From: Candidatus Eiseniibacteriota bacterium
GTDB taxonomy: Bacteria; Arandabacterota; Arandabacteria; Arandabacterales; Arandabacteraceae
Direction: 5' to 3'
NCBI GenBank assembly: GCA_030592245.1
Contig: JAUVJV010000059.1
Location: forward strand, 1-8,940
Length of the DNA: 8,940 nucleotides
Both the position numbers and the translations under genes were made by a program. Positions 1-6,148 of this stretch are shown one piece after another. A model generated the notes under the pieces. That model made no database searches, was not told where the DNA came from, and was given only the letters and a program-made list of their open reading frames with translations. Position 1 is the stretch's first letter, and each line of letters starts with the position of its first letter.

Positions 1-306
1 GATAACACTGAGGGCATGCTTGTCCTTGACCGGTACCTTGCTCTCTATGCCGATCAGGCCCCCGTAGCGTTTTCTGTACTCAAGCGAAAGGGCTTCGCCT
101 CTGCCTGAGGTTTTCTTCCGGGTTGACTTGCGGACAGACTTTTTCACCTTAGCTGGCGCTGTCTTTTTCTTCGCTGTTTTCTTCGCTGTTTTCTTCGTTG
201 TCTTCTTTGTTGTCTTCTTTGTTGTCTTCTTCGCTACCTTCTTCTTTGTCTTTCCTGCCTTTGTCTTGCTCGAGGTCCTGGCCGATTTCTTCGGTTTCTT
301 AGCCAT
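1..306 (-). CDS. Putative malic enzyme, N-terminal part, with lysine-rich H1-like tail (runs off left edge)
   Basis: Only the first 102 residues lie in the window; the frame is open through base 1. The ATG at 306-304 follows a GGAGGAGG ribosome site (312-319) by 5 bases. Residues 1 to about 70 are almost all Lys, Thr, Ala, Ser and Arg, including five KKTT/KKTA units (residues 26-45), and resemble histone H1 or bacterial H1-like tails. Residues 72-102 change character: LSLEYRKRYGGLIGIESK, then VPVKDKHALSVI. This matches the opening of bacterial malic enzymes (a short helix, GKI-type turn, K-V-P-V-K-D, then D-L-S-x-x-Y-T-P-G-V-A), which oxidatively decarboxylate malate to pyruvate. The Y-T-P-G-V motif and the catalytic and NAD(P) domains would lie left of base 1, so the assignment rests on about 30 residues. 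Bacterial malic enzymes normally start within 10-20 residues of this helix, so the tail is an unusual extension. It is the gene's own start: promoter, ribosome site and frame agree. Alternative: a different enzyme with a similar N-terminus. Confidence 0.7.
   Translation of the reverse strand, partial: MAKKPKKSARTSSKTKAGKTKKKVAKKTTKKTTKKTTKKTAKKTAKKKTAPAKVKKSVRKSTRKKTSGRGEALSLEYRKRYGGLIGIESKVPVKDKHALSVI
172..231 (-). repeat. 12-bp tandem repeat encoding KKTT/KKTA units
   Basis: Five consecutive 12-bp units on the minus strand: two AAGAAGACAACA, one AAGAAGACAACG and two AAGAAAACAGCG. They encode residues 26-45 of the left-edge protein (KKTT three times, KKTA twice). The two identical pairs suggest recent duplication by slippage. 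Because 12 is a multiple of 3, copy-number change would lengthen or shorten the tail without breaking the frame. Confidence 0.9.
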
Positions 307-367
307 CACAGCCTCCTCCAAACATAGTAATGAGCCGCCACCAAGTGTATGGCACGGCCATGGATTT

Positions 368-395
368 ACTATAACACCCAAGTCGGCTACGTCAA
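368..395 (-). promoter_or_regulatory. Sigma-70-type promoter for the putative malic enzyme gene
   Basis: On the minus strand TTGACG (395-390, 5 of 6 to consensus) is followed after 16 bp by TATAGT (373-368, 5 of 6). Transcription would begin near base 361, giving a leader of about 55 bases that carries the GGAGGAGG site before the ATG at 306. It lies downstream of the hairpin at 454-481, so the gene can be transcribed independently of the secreted-protein gene. Confidence 0.65.
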
Positions 396-453
396 TACCA
401 ATCGGCGGGCTGGCCAAATCGGCGAGACCCCGGCCGGTCCGGCCCAAATAGAG

Positions 454-481
454 GACAGGGGGAGCAACTGCTCCCCCTGTC
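454..481 (-). terminator. Strong hairpin, probable terminator of the secreted-protein gene
   Basis: GACAGGGGGAGC (454-465) pairs perfectly with GCTCCCCCTGTC (470-481), a 12-bp GC-rich stem with a 4-base loop. It begins 20 bases past the stop codon (504-502) of the minus-strand secreted protein. In that orientation the bases after the stem read CTCTATTT, only a weak U-tract, so it is an imperfect intrinsic terminator. It might instead protect the mRNA 3' end. The position between two same-strand genes with separate promoters favours termination. Confidence 0.65.
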
Positions 482-501
482 ATGTCAGTATCTTTTCGGG
501 T

Positions 502-1209
502 CTACTGGTACAGTCTCTTGATGCCTCCCCAGGTCGAACTCTCAGCCGCGCTGGGCCCATAGAGCTCGATGCAGTGGTAGCAGGAAATCAACACGGGCTC
601 ATCGACATCCCAGACCGTTCCAAGAGGCGTGCTGAGCTGGAGATCATCATTGTAGCTGAAGTCCAGAGGGCCCTTGGTGGCGCCATCCTGAGTTATCCAG
701 ATCTCGATGAAGACCTGGCTGAAGACCGCGCAGTCGACTCCGAGAAGGTCGTAAGGCAGCGCGATCTCATCAAACGGCGTGCTCACGATCCAGTCAAGGA
801 TGTTCGGAGTCTGGGTCCAGCCAGCACCGTTCCACTCGCACCATTCGTCCCAGTCAGAGTCTATGTTCTTATACGCGACGAAATAGGGAAGACAGACACC
901 CTGGAAGCCGATCTGGTGTCCCCAGGGATCCGTGGTTCCGCCGACCAGCGTGGGGAACATGACGGCGATGCCGACCTGAACACCGCTCCAGCCATCCTGG
1001 TCATGCCCGTAACCAATATAAATCCCCGCCGCATCATGGGCTACATAGACGTCGCCGATGTCGAGCGGCGCGTGTTCTGTGTCACCGCCATCAGCATCGA
1101 TCAGATCCGCGGGGGCAAAGTCGTTCACGCCATCGATTACTATGGCGTGTGCCCAGCCGAAGCAAACGACTGTAAGAGCAACAATAAGCACCGGCACTTT
1201 GACAAACAT
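502..1209 (-). CDS. Sec-secreted protein with CBM9/DOMON-like beta-sandwich appearance
   Basis: A 235-residue product starting at the ATG at 1209-1207, behind an AGGAGGGAG site (1225-1217). The frame stays open up to an ATG at 1314, but the predicted transcription start is at about 1313, so that longer form (MNGKYPRDW...) is unlikely. Residues 1-22 form a Sec signal peptide with a hydrophobic core and an A-H-A cleavage site; the Cys in the core has Val at -1, so it is not a lipobox. The mature part starts I-V-I-D-G-V-N-D-F and continues with strands alternating with acidic, Gly- and Trp-rich loops (G-I-Y-I-G-Y-G-H-D, D-W-D-E-W-C-E-W). This IDG-x-n-D-F opening followed by a GIYIGY strand is typical of CBM9-like and DOMON-like secreted sandwiches that bind sugars or haem. 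No catalytic motif is seen, and ligand and role are unknown. Five Cys in the mature part could make disulfides. The C-terminus ends S-S-T-W-G-G-I-K-R-L-Y-Q. Single-gene transcription unit. Confidence 0.75.
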   Translation of the reverse strand: MFVKVPVLIVALTVVCFGWAHAIVIDGVNDFAPADLIDADGGDTEHAPLDIGDVYVAHDAAGIYIGYGHDQDGWSGVQVGIAVMFPTLVGGTTDPWGHQIGFQGVCLPYFVAYKNIDSDWDEWCEWNGAGWTQTPNILDWIVSTPFDEIALPYDLLGVDCAVFSQVFIEIWITQDGATKGPLDFSYNDDLQLSTPLGTVWDVDEPVLISCYHCIELYGPSAAESSTWGGIKRLYQ

Positions 1210-1313
1210 GAATAAACTCCCTCCTGTCCTGGGCTGATTTCCAGCCTGTTTTTGCCAGCACCCGCCGAAGCAAAAAAATCCACACCTCCAGTCACGCGGG
1301 TATTTTCCATTCA
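1210..1313 (-). other. 5' leader of the secreted-protein gene
   Basis: About 104 untranslated bases lie between the predicted start of transcription and the ATG at 1209. They contain a 7-T run, a small hairpin GGCTG/CAGCC (1242-1246 with 1232-1236, 5-base loop) just upstream of the ribosome site, and a GGAGG at the centre not followed by a convincing gene. I compared it by eye with common riboswitches and found no match. The long leader could still hold a control element. Confidence 0.4.
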
Positions 1314-1319
1314 TTGTGC

Positions 1320-1349
1320 ATTATAGCACAAGCGGTGCAAGCATGTCAA
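1320..1349 (-). promoter_or_regulatory. Perfect-consensus sigma-70 promoter for the secreted-protein gene
   Basis: On the minus strand TTGACA (1349-1344) and TATAAT (1325-1320) both match consensus at all six bases and are separated by 18 bp. Transcription should begin near base 1313. Exact hexamers on both sides suggest strong housekeeping expression. It lies back to back with the promoter of the HEAT/HD-GYP operon, with about 97 bp between the two -35 elements. Confidence 0.88.
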
Positions 1350-1446
1350 CTTCAATGTGGCTCCATTATGCTTACCTTTAGGTCGCAGCTCCCCGGCGCG
1401 GGGCGAGTAAGTTGAAAACAAAGGGACTTCCCGGGGCCTTCCCCGT

Positions 1447-1474
1447 TAAAGACCGGGGCGGAAACTGCCGATAA
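1447..1474 (+). promoter_or_regulatory. Putative sigma-28 (FliA/SigD type) promoter of the HEAT/HD-GYP operon
   Basis: The exact 8-base flagellar -10 box GCCGATAA is at 1467-1474. TAAAG at 1447-1451 matches the first five bases of the -35 box TAAAGTTT. The gap from TAAA to GCCGATAA is 16 bp against the usual 15. Transcription would start near 1481, about 60 bases before the ATG at 1545 and about 19 before the alternative ATG at 1500. No good sigma-70 pair was found on this strand between 1315 and 1500. Sigma-28 drives late flagellar and chemotaxis genes in many bacteria; whether this organism has it cannot be seen here. Confidence 0.6.
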
Positions 1475-1544
1475 TCATGCAGGATCAAGGTGCATCTGTA
1501 TGCTCGGGGCCGGCCCGCAAGTGACGGCCCCAGGAGACACTTGG

Positions 1545-3215
1545 ATGGAAATGGTAGACACTACAACCACCACTATCGAGAACGAAGTCAAGGAGATAGC
1601 CAAGCTCTTATCGAGAGCAGCCAAGAACTACCAGATGTACCTGGCCAATAACCGGATGTTCCGGACCTCGCTCGAGAATCTCAAGTCGGCTCTCGGGGAG
1701 TTCCTCGAGGAGAACGAGACCCTCACGTTCGTGGTCAGGGAGTTCGAGCTCCTTCACAGGACCGACCCGGTCTATTCCAACACCGACAAGTACCAGAGCA
1801 TCGCCTTCAGGATGTACAGGGACGGCGTCAGGCTGCTTTCCTTCCACAGGGGAATAACCGATGAGGATCTTCTCGCCTTCTTCGAGTCCCTGACCCGGTG
1901 CATGGAGACTGATAACCTCGAGGAGGACTTCGTCACCCTCATGTGGGCGAAGGACCTGCAGGCCATCACCTACTACGAGGTCAATGACTTCGAGGCCGAC
2001 TACCAGAGCTTAAGCAGCCGGGCGGGTAATGAGCTTGCAGCGCCTCCCGAACCGCTTACCCCATCGACGCTCGAGAAGGCGCCGTGGAACCGGATCACCA
2101 CCGAGACCAAAGAGCTCAAACCCACCATAACGCTTACCCCGGAGGACCTGGCGGAGGTTCGCGATCTTACCCTGGCGGTCGATGATGATGTGTTCTTGAG
2201 GCGGGCGGGCGAGGTCTTGATCATGACCCTCGAGATCGAGAATGTGCCCGAGGCCTATGTCGACATGGAGATGGCATTCAATTCATTCATCGATACCTGT
2301 GTCGCGAGGAAATGCCTCAACCTGGGGGCCGAGATGCTCACCGATCTTAAGCAGCGTTATGCCAAGTACAAGGACGAGCAGATCGAGGAGTCTCTCCGGC
2401 AGATCGTGGACGCCCGTCACAGCGAGAAGAACATGACGGTGATCGGGGAGATCCTATCCGGGGGCAGGGAGACCCAGTGTGAACACTGCCGGATGTATCT
2501 CTCCGAACTCTCCCAAGAGGCGATACCCGTGATATTCAAGCTCCTCTCATACAGCAGCCACCAGTCGTCAAGACATGTGCTGGTGAGCTCGCTCGCCAGG
2601 ATCGGCTCGGCGGATCCCGCGCAGATCGCAAGGTGCGCCGGCCCCGAGATGGCCGAGGAAGCCGAGCTCGCCCTCGAGACCCTTGAGGCCATCGGGACTG
2701 AGAAGGCCCTCGCTGAAGCCATGAGTTTCACGGGCAATTTCTCGCCCAAGATAAGGGCCAAGGTTGCATTGATTGCAGCTAAGCTGAGGACCAGCCGGGC
2801 GCAGCAGGTGGCACAGACCCTCATTCACGACGATGATCACTCGGTCAGGCGGCGCGCGCTGACGACCCTGGCGGAGATCACCGGAGACCGGTGCGCCGAC
2901 ACCCTTATAAAATTATTCACTTCAAAGGACTTTCACCAGCTCTCTCATGACAGCAAGCTCAGCATGCTGCTTGTGATCCGCACCCTGTCCCCGGTTGGCC
3001 AGCGTCGCGTGATTGAGGCCATCTTAAAGTCAAGGAGCCTGTTCAAGCGAAAGCCCATGGACGATACCAAGGCCGCCTTGATAGAGCTCGCACATCTGAT
3101 GGACCCGGAAGTAGCTGAGGATTGCCTGCGCTGGCTCTCGAAGCACTCCTCGGGCAAGCTGCGCCAGGCGGCCAAGACCACACTTGGGAAGGTAGATCAT
3201 GGAAACCGAACTTAA
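1545..3215 (+). CDS. HEAT-repeat protein partnered with an HD-GYP protein
   Basis: Product of 556 residues from the ATG at 1545, chosen because AGGAG (1532-1536) lies 8 bases before it. An in-frame ATG at 1500 with a weaker AAGGTG site would add 15 low-complexity residues. Residues 5 to about 140 form an alpha/beta N-terminal domain with the anchor K27-N-Y-Q-M-Y-L-A-N-N36 and an ending G-I-T-D-E-D-L-L-x-F-F. The next 60 residues are a Pro/Thr/Glu-rich linker. After a helical region, residues from about 320 to the end are HEAT-like helical pairs, for example QEAIPVIFKLL (324 on) and D429-D-D-H-S-V-R-R-R-A-L-T-T-L. No signal peptide or membrane segment, so cytoplasmic. HEAT solenoids are usually binding scaffolds. 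The 17-bp overlap with the HD-GYP gene implies translational coupling and a joint function, perhaps a complex. The exact partner or target is unknown. Two cysteines in E-C-E-H-C-R-M are close together but too few for a confident metal site. Confidence 0.85.
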   Translation: MEMVDTTTTTIENEVKEIAKLLSRAAKNYQMYLANNRMFRTSLENLKSALGEFLEENETLTFVVREFELLHRTDPVYSNTDKYQSIAFRMYRDGVRLLSFHRGITDEDLLAFFESLTRCMETDNLEEDFVTLMWAKDLQAITYYEVNDFEADYQSLSSRAGNELAAPPEPLTPSTLEKAPWNRITTETKELKPTITLTPEDLAEVRDLTLAVDDDVFLRRAGEVLIMTLEIENVPEAYVDMEMAFNSFIDTCVARKCLNLGAEMLTDLKQRYAKYKDEQIEESLRQIVDARHSEKNMTVIGEILSGGRETQCEHCRMYLSELSQEAIPVIFKLLSYSSHQSSRHVLVSSLARIGSADPAQIARCAGPEMAEEAELALETLEAIGTEKALAEAMSFTGNFSPKIRAKVALIAAKLRTSRAQQVAQTLIHDDDHSVRRRALTTLAEITGDRCADTLIKLFTSKDFHQLSHDSKLSMLLVIRTLSPVGQRRVIEAILKSRSLFKRKPMDDTKAALIELAHLMDPEVAEDCLRWLSKHSSGKLRQAAKTTLGKVDHGNRT

Positions 3216-4698
3216 AGCCAGACCCGCCAATGGCGTCGCCACCATTGAGACACCGGCCGAGCAGTCCGAGCACGCCGCGGACCTTCAGTCCGCAAGGGCC
3301 CTGATAATCCAGATCGCCGCCGTCCAGAGGGTCTTGAGAATCTATAAGCCCAATAATGCCGCGGTCACTCTGGCGGTCACATCCCTCATGGAAACGCTGG
3401 AGGACTTATTCCAGGCAATGGGGGGTGTAGAGATAAGGTTCTGGCGCGACTGCATCTTCACCAACAGCGACCGCTTAAGATGCGACATATCCAACTTCGC
3501 GGCCTATAAGTCGATGATCACCCAGGCGGGCCGCCTCGAGGTCGAGAGGATCACGATCGAGGGCGGTGTCACCCCTGATGAGCTCATCACCTTCCTGAGC
3601 CTCTATGACTCACTGGACACCAAGGGCATCAAGGGCTCCGACGTGGCCGACAAGATCGTCTCCGAGGGCCTTCAACACATCGCCATCGTGGCGTCCACTC
3701 AGTCCACGCAGGAGCTCCAGGACCTGGGAATCGAGCATCTCACCAGCCAGGAACGCGCGAAGCGGGCCTTCTATGCCGCCCTGGCCTCGGCCAAGGAAGC
3801 CCTTCTTACCCCGACCTCCCAGGGTGTCGCGAGCTTAAGAAAGGCCAAGCGCGCCGTGCAGGCGGCCGCCGATGCCCTCTTAGAGGATGAGACATCGGTG
3901 CTGGCTCTTGCCACCTTGAAGGACCATGATGAATACACCTTCACTCACAGTGTCAATGTGTGCATTTTCTCGCTCGCGATAGGACAGCGGCTGGGACTTC
4001 ACAGGAGCTGGCTGGGCCGCCTCGGCATAGCGGCCCTGTTTCACGATATCGGCAAGGTCGCGGTCCCCACGGGGGTCTTGAACAAGATCGGCGTCCTCGA
4101 TGTAGGTGAATGGGAATCCATTCGGCAGCATACCGTGCGTGGCGTGCGCAAGCTCTCCAAGATGCCGAACGCCACCGAGCATGTGCTGCATTCCATGATC
4201 GTCGCCTTCCAGCATCACATCAACATGGATCTGTCCGGCTATCCCAATGTCCCTGATGGCACCTCGCTGGATCTCTTCAGCCGGATCGTGAGGATCGCCG
4301 ACACCTTCGATGCCATGACCACCGAGCGGCCATACAGGAACAAGGTCTACTCACCCCACGAGGCCATCCGCTACCTGGTTGCCCAGGCCGGGCCCAAGTT
4401 CGATCCCGTCCTTACCAAGGCCTTCGCCGGCGCGATGGGCATCTACCCCATCGGCACCGTCTTAAGACTCAACACCGGTGAGGTGGGCATCGTGGTGAGG
4501 CGCTCCGAGCTCAGCGGCGACCCCGACCGCGCCATGATCAGGGTGATCGCGGACAGCCACGGCCAGCAGCTTGCCGAGGAGCAGTTCATCGACCTGGGCC
4601 AGACCAACCCCGACACCGGGGAGTTCATCTACCAGGTTGTGGACACTCTCTCCTGCCAGGACCTGGGCCTCGACCCCAGGGATTACCTGATGTCGTAG
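3199..4698 (+). CDS. HD-GYP domain phosphodiesterase, probable c-di-GMP turnover enzyme
   Basis: 499 residues; ATG at 3199 lies inside the end of the preceding gene and follows GGAAGGT by 5 bases. Residues about 30-150 form an N-terminal domain resembling that of the HEAT-repeat partner (Y49-K-P-N-N53, later G-V-T-P-D-E-L). Residues about 240-420 are the HD-GYP domain: Y-T-F-T-H250-S, F-H282-D283-I-G-K, H311 in R-Q-H-T-V, H339-H340, G347-Y-P and D368-T-F-D-A-M-T. These supply the metal ligands expected of an active HD-GYP enzyme, which hydrolyses cyclic di-GMP to pGpG or GMP. The signature reads HHINMDLSGYP where the usual form is HHExxDGxGYP, so the Glu and the first Gly are replaced. Residues 414-499 form a small C-terminal beta-rich region (Y-P-I-G-T-V-L-R-L) common after such domains. 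No receiver domain or membrane segment, so cytoplasmic. Activity is inferred, not shown; a binding-only role is possible. Confidence 0.92.
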   Translation: METELKARPANGVATIETPAEQSEHAADLQSARALIIQIAAVQRVLRIYKPNNAAVTLAVTSLMETLEDLFQAMGGVEIRFWRDCIFTNSDRLRCDISNFAAYKSMITQAGRLEVERITIEGGVTPDELITFLSLYDSLDTKGIKGSDVADKIVSEGLQHIAIVASTQSTQELQDLGIEHLTSQERAKRAFYAALASAKEALLTPTSQGVASLRKAKRAVQAAADALLEDETSVLALATLKDHDEYTFTHSVNVCIFSLAIGQRLGLHRSWLGRLGIAALFHDIGKVAVPTGVLNKIGVLDVGEWESIRQHTVRGVRKLSKMPNATEHVLHSMIVAFQHHINMDLSGYPNVPDGTSLDLFSRIVRIADTFDAMTTERPYRNKVYSPHEAIRYLVAQAGPKFDPVLTKAFAGAMGIYPIGTVLRLNTGEVGIVVRRSELSGDPDRAMIRVIADSHGQQLAEEQFIDLGQTNPDTGEFIYQVVDTLSCQDLGLDPRDYLMS

Positions 4699-4821
4699 GG
4701 TTGCCAGCCACCTAACTGTTGTCCTGCCGGTGATACACGCAAGTCCAAGTCCATACACCAGAGAACTGTCACCTGTCAGAGCTTCAGTGTCCCGGGTTCA
4801 CCAGACACAACCCGAATCCCC
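4699..4821. other. Intergenic region after the HD-GYP gene
   Basis: No gene is seen. GTGTC (4787-4791)/GACAC (4804-4808) and CGGGTT (4793-4798)/AACCCG (4809-4814) could form two short stems that exclude each other, with long loops and no U-tract. I see no convincing intrinsic terminator for the signalling operon, so transcription may end by Rho or read on into the next operon. Confidence 0.35.
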
Positions 4822-4849
4822 TTGACTGCACCGCGTTTTGGGATATGCT
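4822..4849 (+). promoter_or_regulatory. Sigma-70-type promoter of the peptide-use operon
   Basis: TTGACT (4822-4827, 5 of 6) and TATGCT (4844-4849, 4 of 6) are separated by 16 bp. Transcription would begin near 4856, about 40 bases before the aminotransferase ATG at 4898. This places the possible upstream TTG start at 4838 inside the promoter and argues against it. Confidence 0.55.
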
Positions 4850-4897
4850 TGTTTTTTGAAGATAACCCTACTATACCCCAACCAGGAGGTGCCCGAT

Positions 4898-6127
4898 ATG
4901 GAAGCCAAATTCCCGCCTGAACCCGTGATGACGGATGTTACCACCGTGTGGGATGACAAGTTCTGCGACCGGTGCAAGATGATGAGCTCTTCAATCATCC
5001 GTGAGATCCTGAAGTTCGCCCAGATGCCTGACGTGATCTCCTTCGCGGGCGGGCTGCCGGCGCCCGAGCTCTTCCCCATCAGGGAATTCGAAGAGGCCTG
5101 CGCCCACGTCTTGAAGACCGACGGGCAGACGGCGCTGCAGTACAGCATGACCGAGGGATATGGGCCCTTGAAGGAAGCGCTTGCGGAGAGAATGGGAAAG
5201 TACGGCGTCACCACCGGACCGAGCAATATCCTGCTCACAAATGGTTCGCAACAGGCGCTGGACTTACTCGGAAGGGTCTTCATAGGCCCCGGGGATGTTA
5301 TCGTAACAGGCAAGCCCACATACCTGGGCGCCCTTCAGGCCTGGAAGGTCTACCGGCCCAGGATCGTCGGAATCCCGGTCGATGATGAGGGGATGCAGAT
5401 GGATGCCCTCGAGGCGGCGCTCAAGACCGAGAACCCGAAGTTCATCTATATCCTCCCCAATTTCCACAACCCAATGGGAGTCACTCTCACGCTGGAGCGG
5501 CGTAAGAGATTGGTGGAGCTCGCGGCCAAGTATGGCACGCCCCTGATCGAAGATGATCCCTATGGGGAGCTCCGCTTCGAAGGCGAGGACCTGCCCCCCA
5601 TCGTGGTGCTTCACAGGGAGAACGTGATTTACTTAAGCACCTTCTCAAAGATCCTGGCACCGGGCATTAGGCTCGGCTGGGTCGTGGCCCCCGAGAACAT
5701 CGTCAGGAAACTGGTGCTGGCCAAGCAGGGCACCGATCTCCACACCAGCACCCTGATCCAGATGATAACCCACGACATCGTGAAGCGAGGCATCCTCAAG
5801 GCACATACCAAGGAAATCAAGAGAGTCTATGGAGAGCGAAGGCACCTGATGACAACCTCGATGGAGAAGCACTTCCCCGAGGGCGTCACCTGGACCAAGC
5901 CCGAGGGCGGGCTCTTCATGTGGGTGAGGACGCCTGAGCATATCAACTGCATGGAGCTCCTGGAGACGGCGGTTGAGAACAAGGTGGCCTTCGTGCCCGG
6001 GACCGTCTTCTATCCGGATGAGACCGGGCTCAATACCTTGAGGCTCAATTTCTCCAATGCCCAGCCTGATAAGATAGTCGAGGGAATAGAGAGGCTGGGG
6101 AAAGTGCTGCGAGAGGCAATAGGTTAA
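4898..6127 (+). CDS. PLP-dependent class I/II aminotransferase, 2-aminoadipate/LysN type
   Basis: 409 residues from the ATG at 4898, 7 bases after AGGAGGT (4884-4890). A TTG 60 bases upstream is in frame but lies in the promoter. It is a cytoplasmic fold-type I PLP enzyme that transfers an amino group between an amino acid and a 2-oxo acid. Landmarks: F-A-G-G-L-P-A-P-E-L-F-P in the N-terminal arm; N-G-S-Q-Q-A-L-D-L cofactor phosphate loop; N191-P-M-G; D219-D220-P-Y222 (pyridine-ring Asp and Tyr); S-F-S-K251 with the Schiff-base lysine followed by I-L-A-P-G-I-R-L-G-W; and R382 in L-R-L-N-F-S, which binds the substrate carboxylate. The arm and the APGIRLGW segment are typical of the LysN/2-aminoadipate and MocR-like branch, which accepts several amino acids including aromatic and branched ones. 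Lysine synthesis genes are absent nearby. The transporter and peptidase downstream (21-bp gap) favour a catabolic, broad role. Substrate not settled. Confidence 0.9.
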   Translation: MEAKFPPEPVMTDVTTVWDDKFCDRCKMMSSSIIREILKFAQMPDVISFAGGLPAPELFPIREFEEACAHVLKTDGQTALQYSMTEGYGPLKEALAERMGKYGVTTGPSNILLTNGSQQALDLLGRVFIGPGDVIVTGKPTYLGALQAWKVYRPRIVGIPVDDEGMQMDALEAALKTENPKFIYILPNFHNPMGVTLTLERRKRLVELAAKYGTPLIEDDPYGELRFEGEDLPPIVVLHRENVIYLSTFSKILAPGIRLGWVVAPENIVRKLVLAKQGTDLHTSTLIQMITHDIVKRGILKAHTKEIKRVYGERRHLMTTSMEKHFPEGVTWTKPEGGLFMWVRTPEHINCMELLETAVENKVAFVPGTVFYPDETGLNTLRLNFSNAQPDKIVEGIERLGKVLREAIG

Positions 6128-6148
6128 GAAACTCCCAAGGAGGAGACG

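Noticed and set aside
128..451. Plus-strand open frame rich in Phe and Val
   Set aside because: It is the reverse complement of the lysine-rich repeat (AAG becomes CTT/TTC). It would be a hydrophobic shadow without a ribosome site.
349..1215. Long plus-strand open frame (288 residues) antisense to the secreted-protein gene
   Set aside because: It has no ribosome site, lacks domain features, and runs through the terminator hairpin. The minus-strand frame has a signal peptide, a ribosome site and a perfect promoter.
1210..1313. Possible riboswitch (including c-di-GMP type) in the leader of the secreted-protein gene
   Set aside because: Only one 5-bp hairpin is evident and the conserved bases of known c-di-GMP aptamers were not found by eye. 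A covariance-model search would settle it.
4787..4814. Competing stems resembling an attenuator before the peptide-use operon
   Set aside because: Stems are 5-6 bp with 10-12 base loops, lie upstream of the predicted transcription start, and have no U-tract.
4798..5319. Minus-strand open frame of 173 residues over the aminotransferase start
   Set aside because: Overlaps a promoter, ribosome site and conserved N-terminal arm on the plus strand; no ribosome site or recognisable domain of its own.
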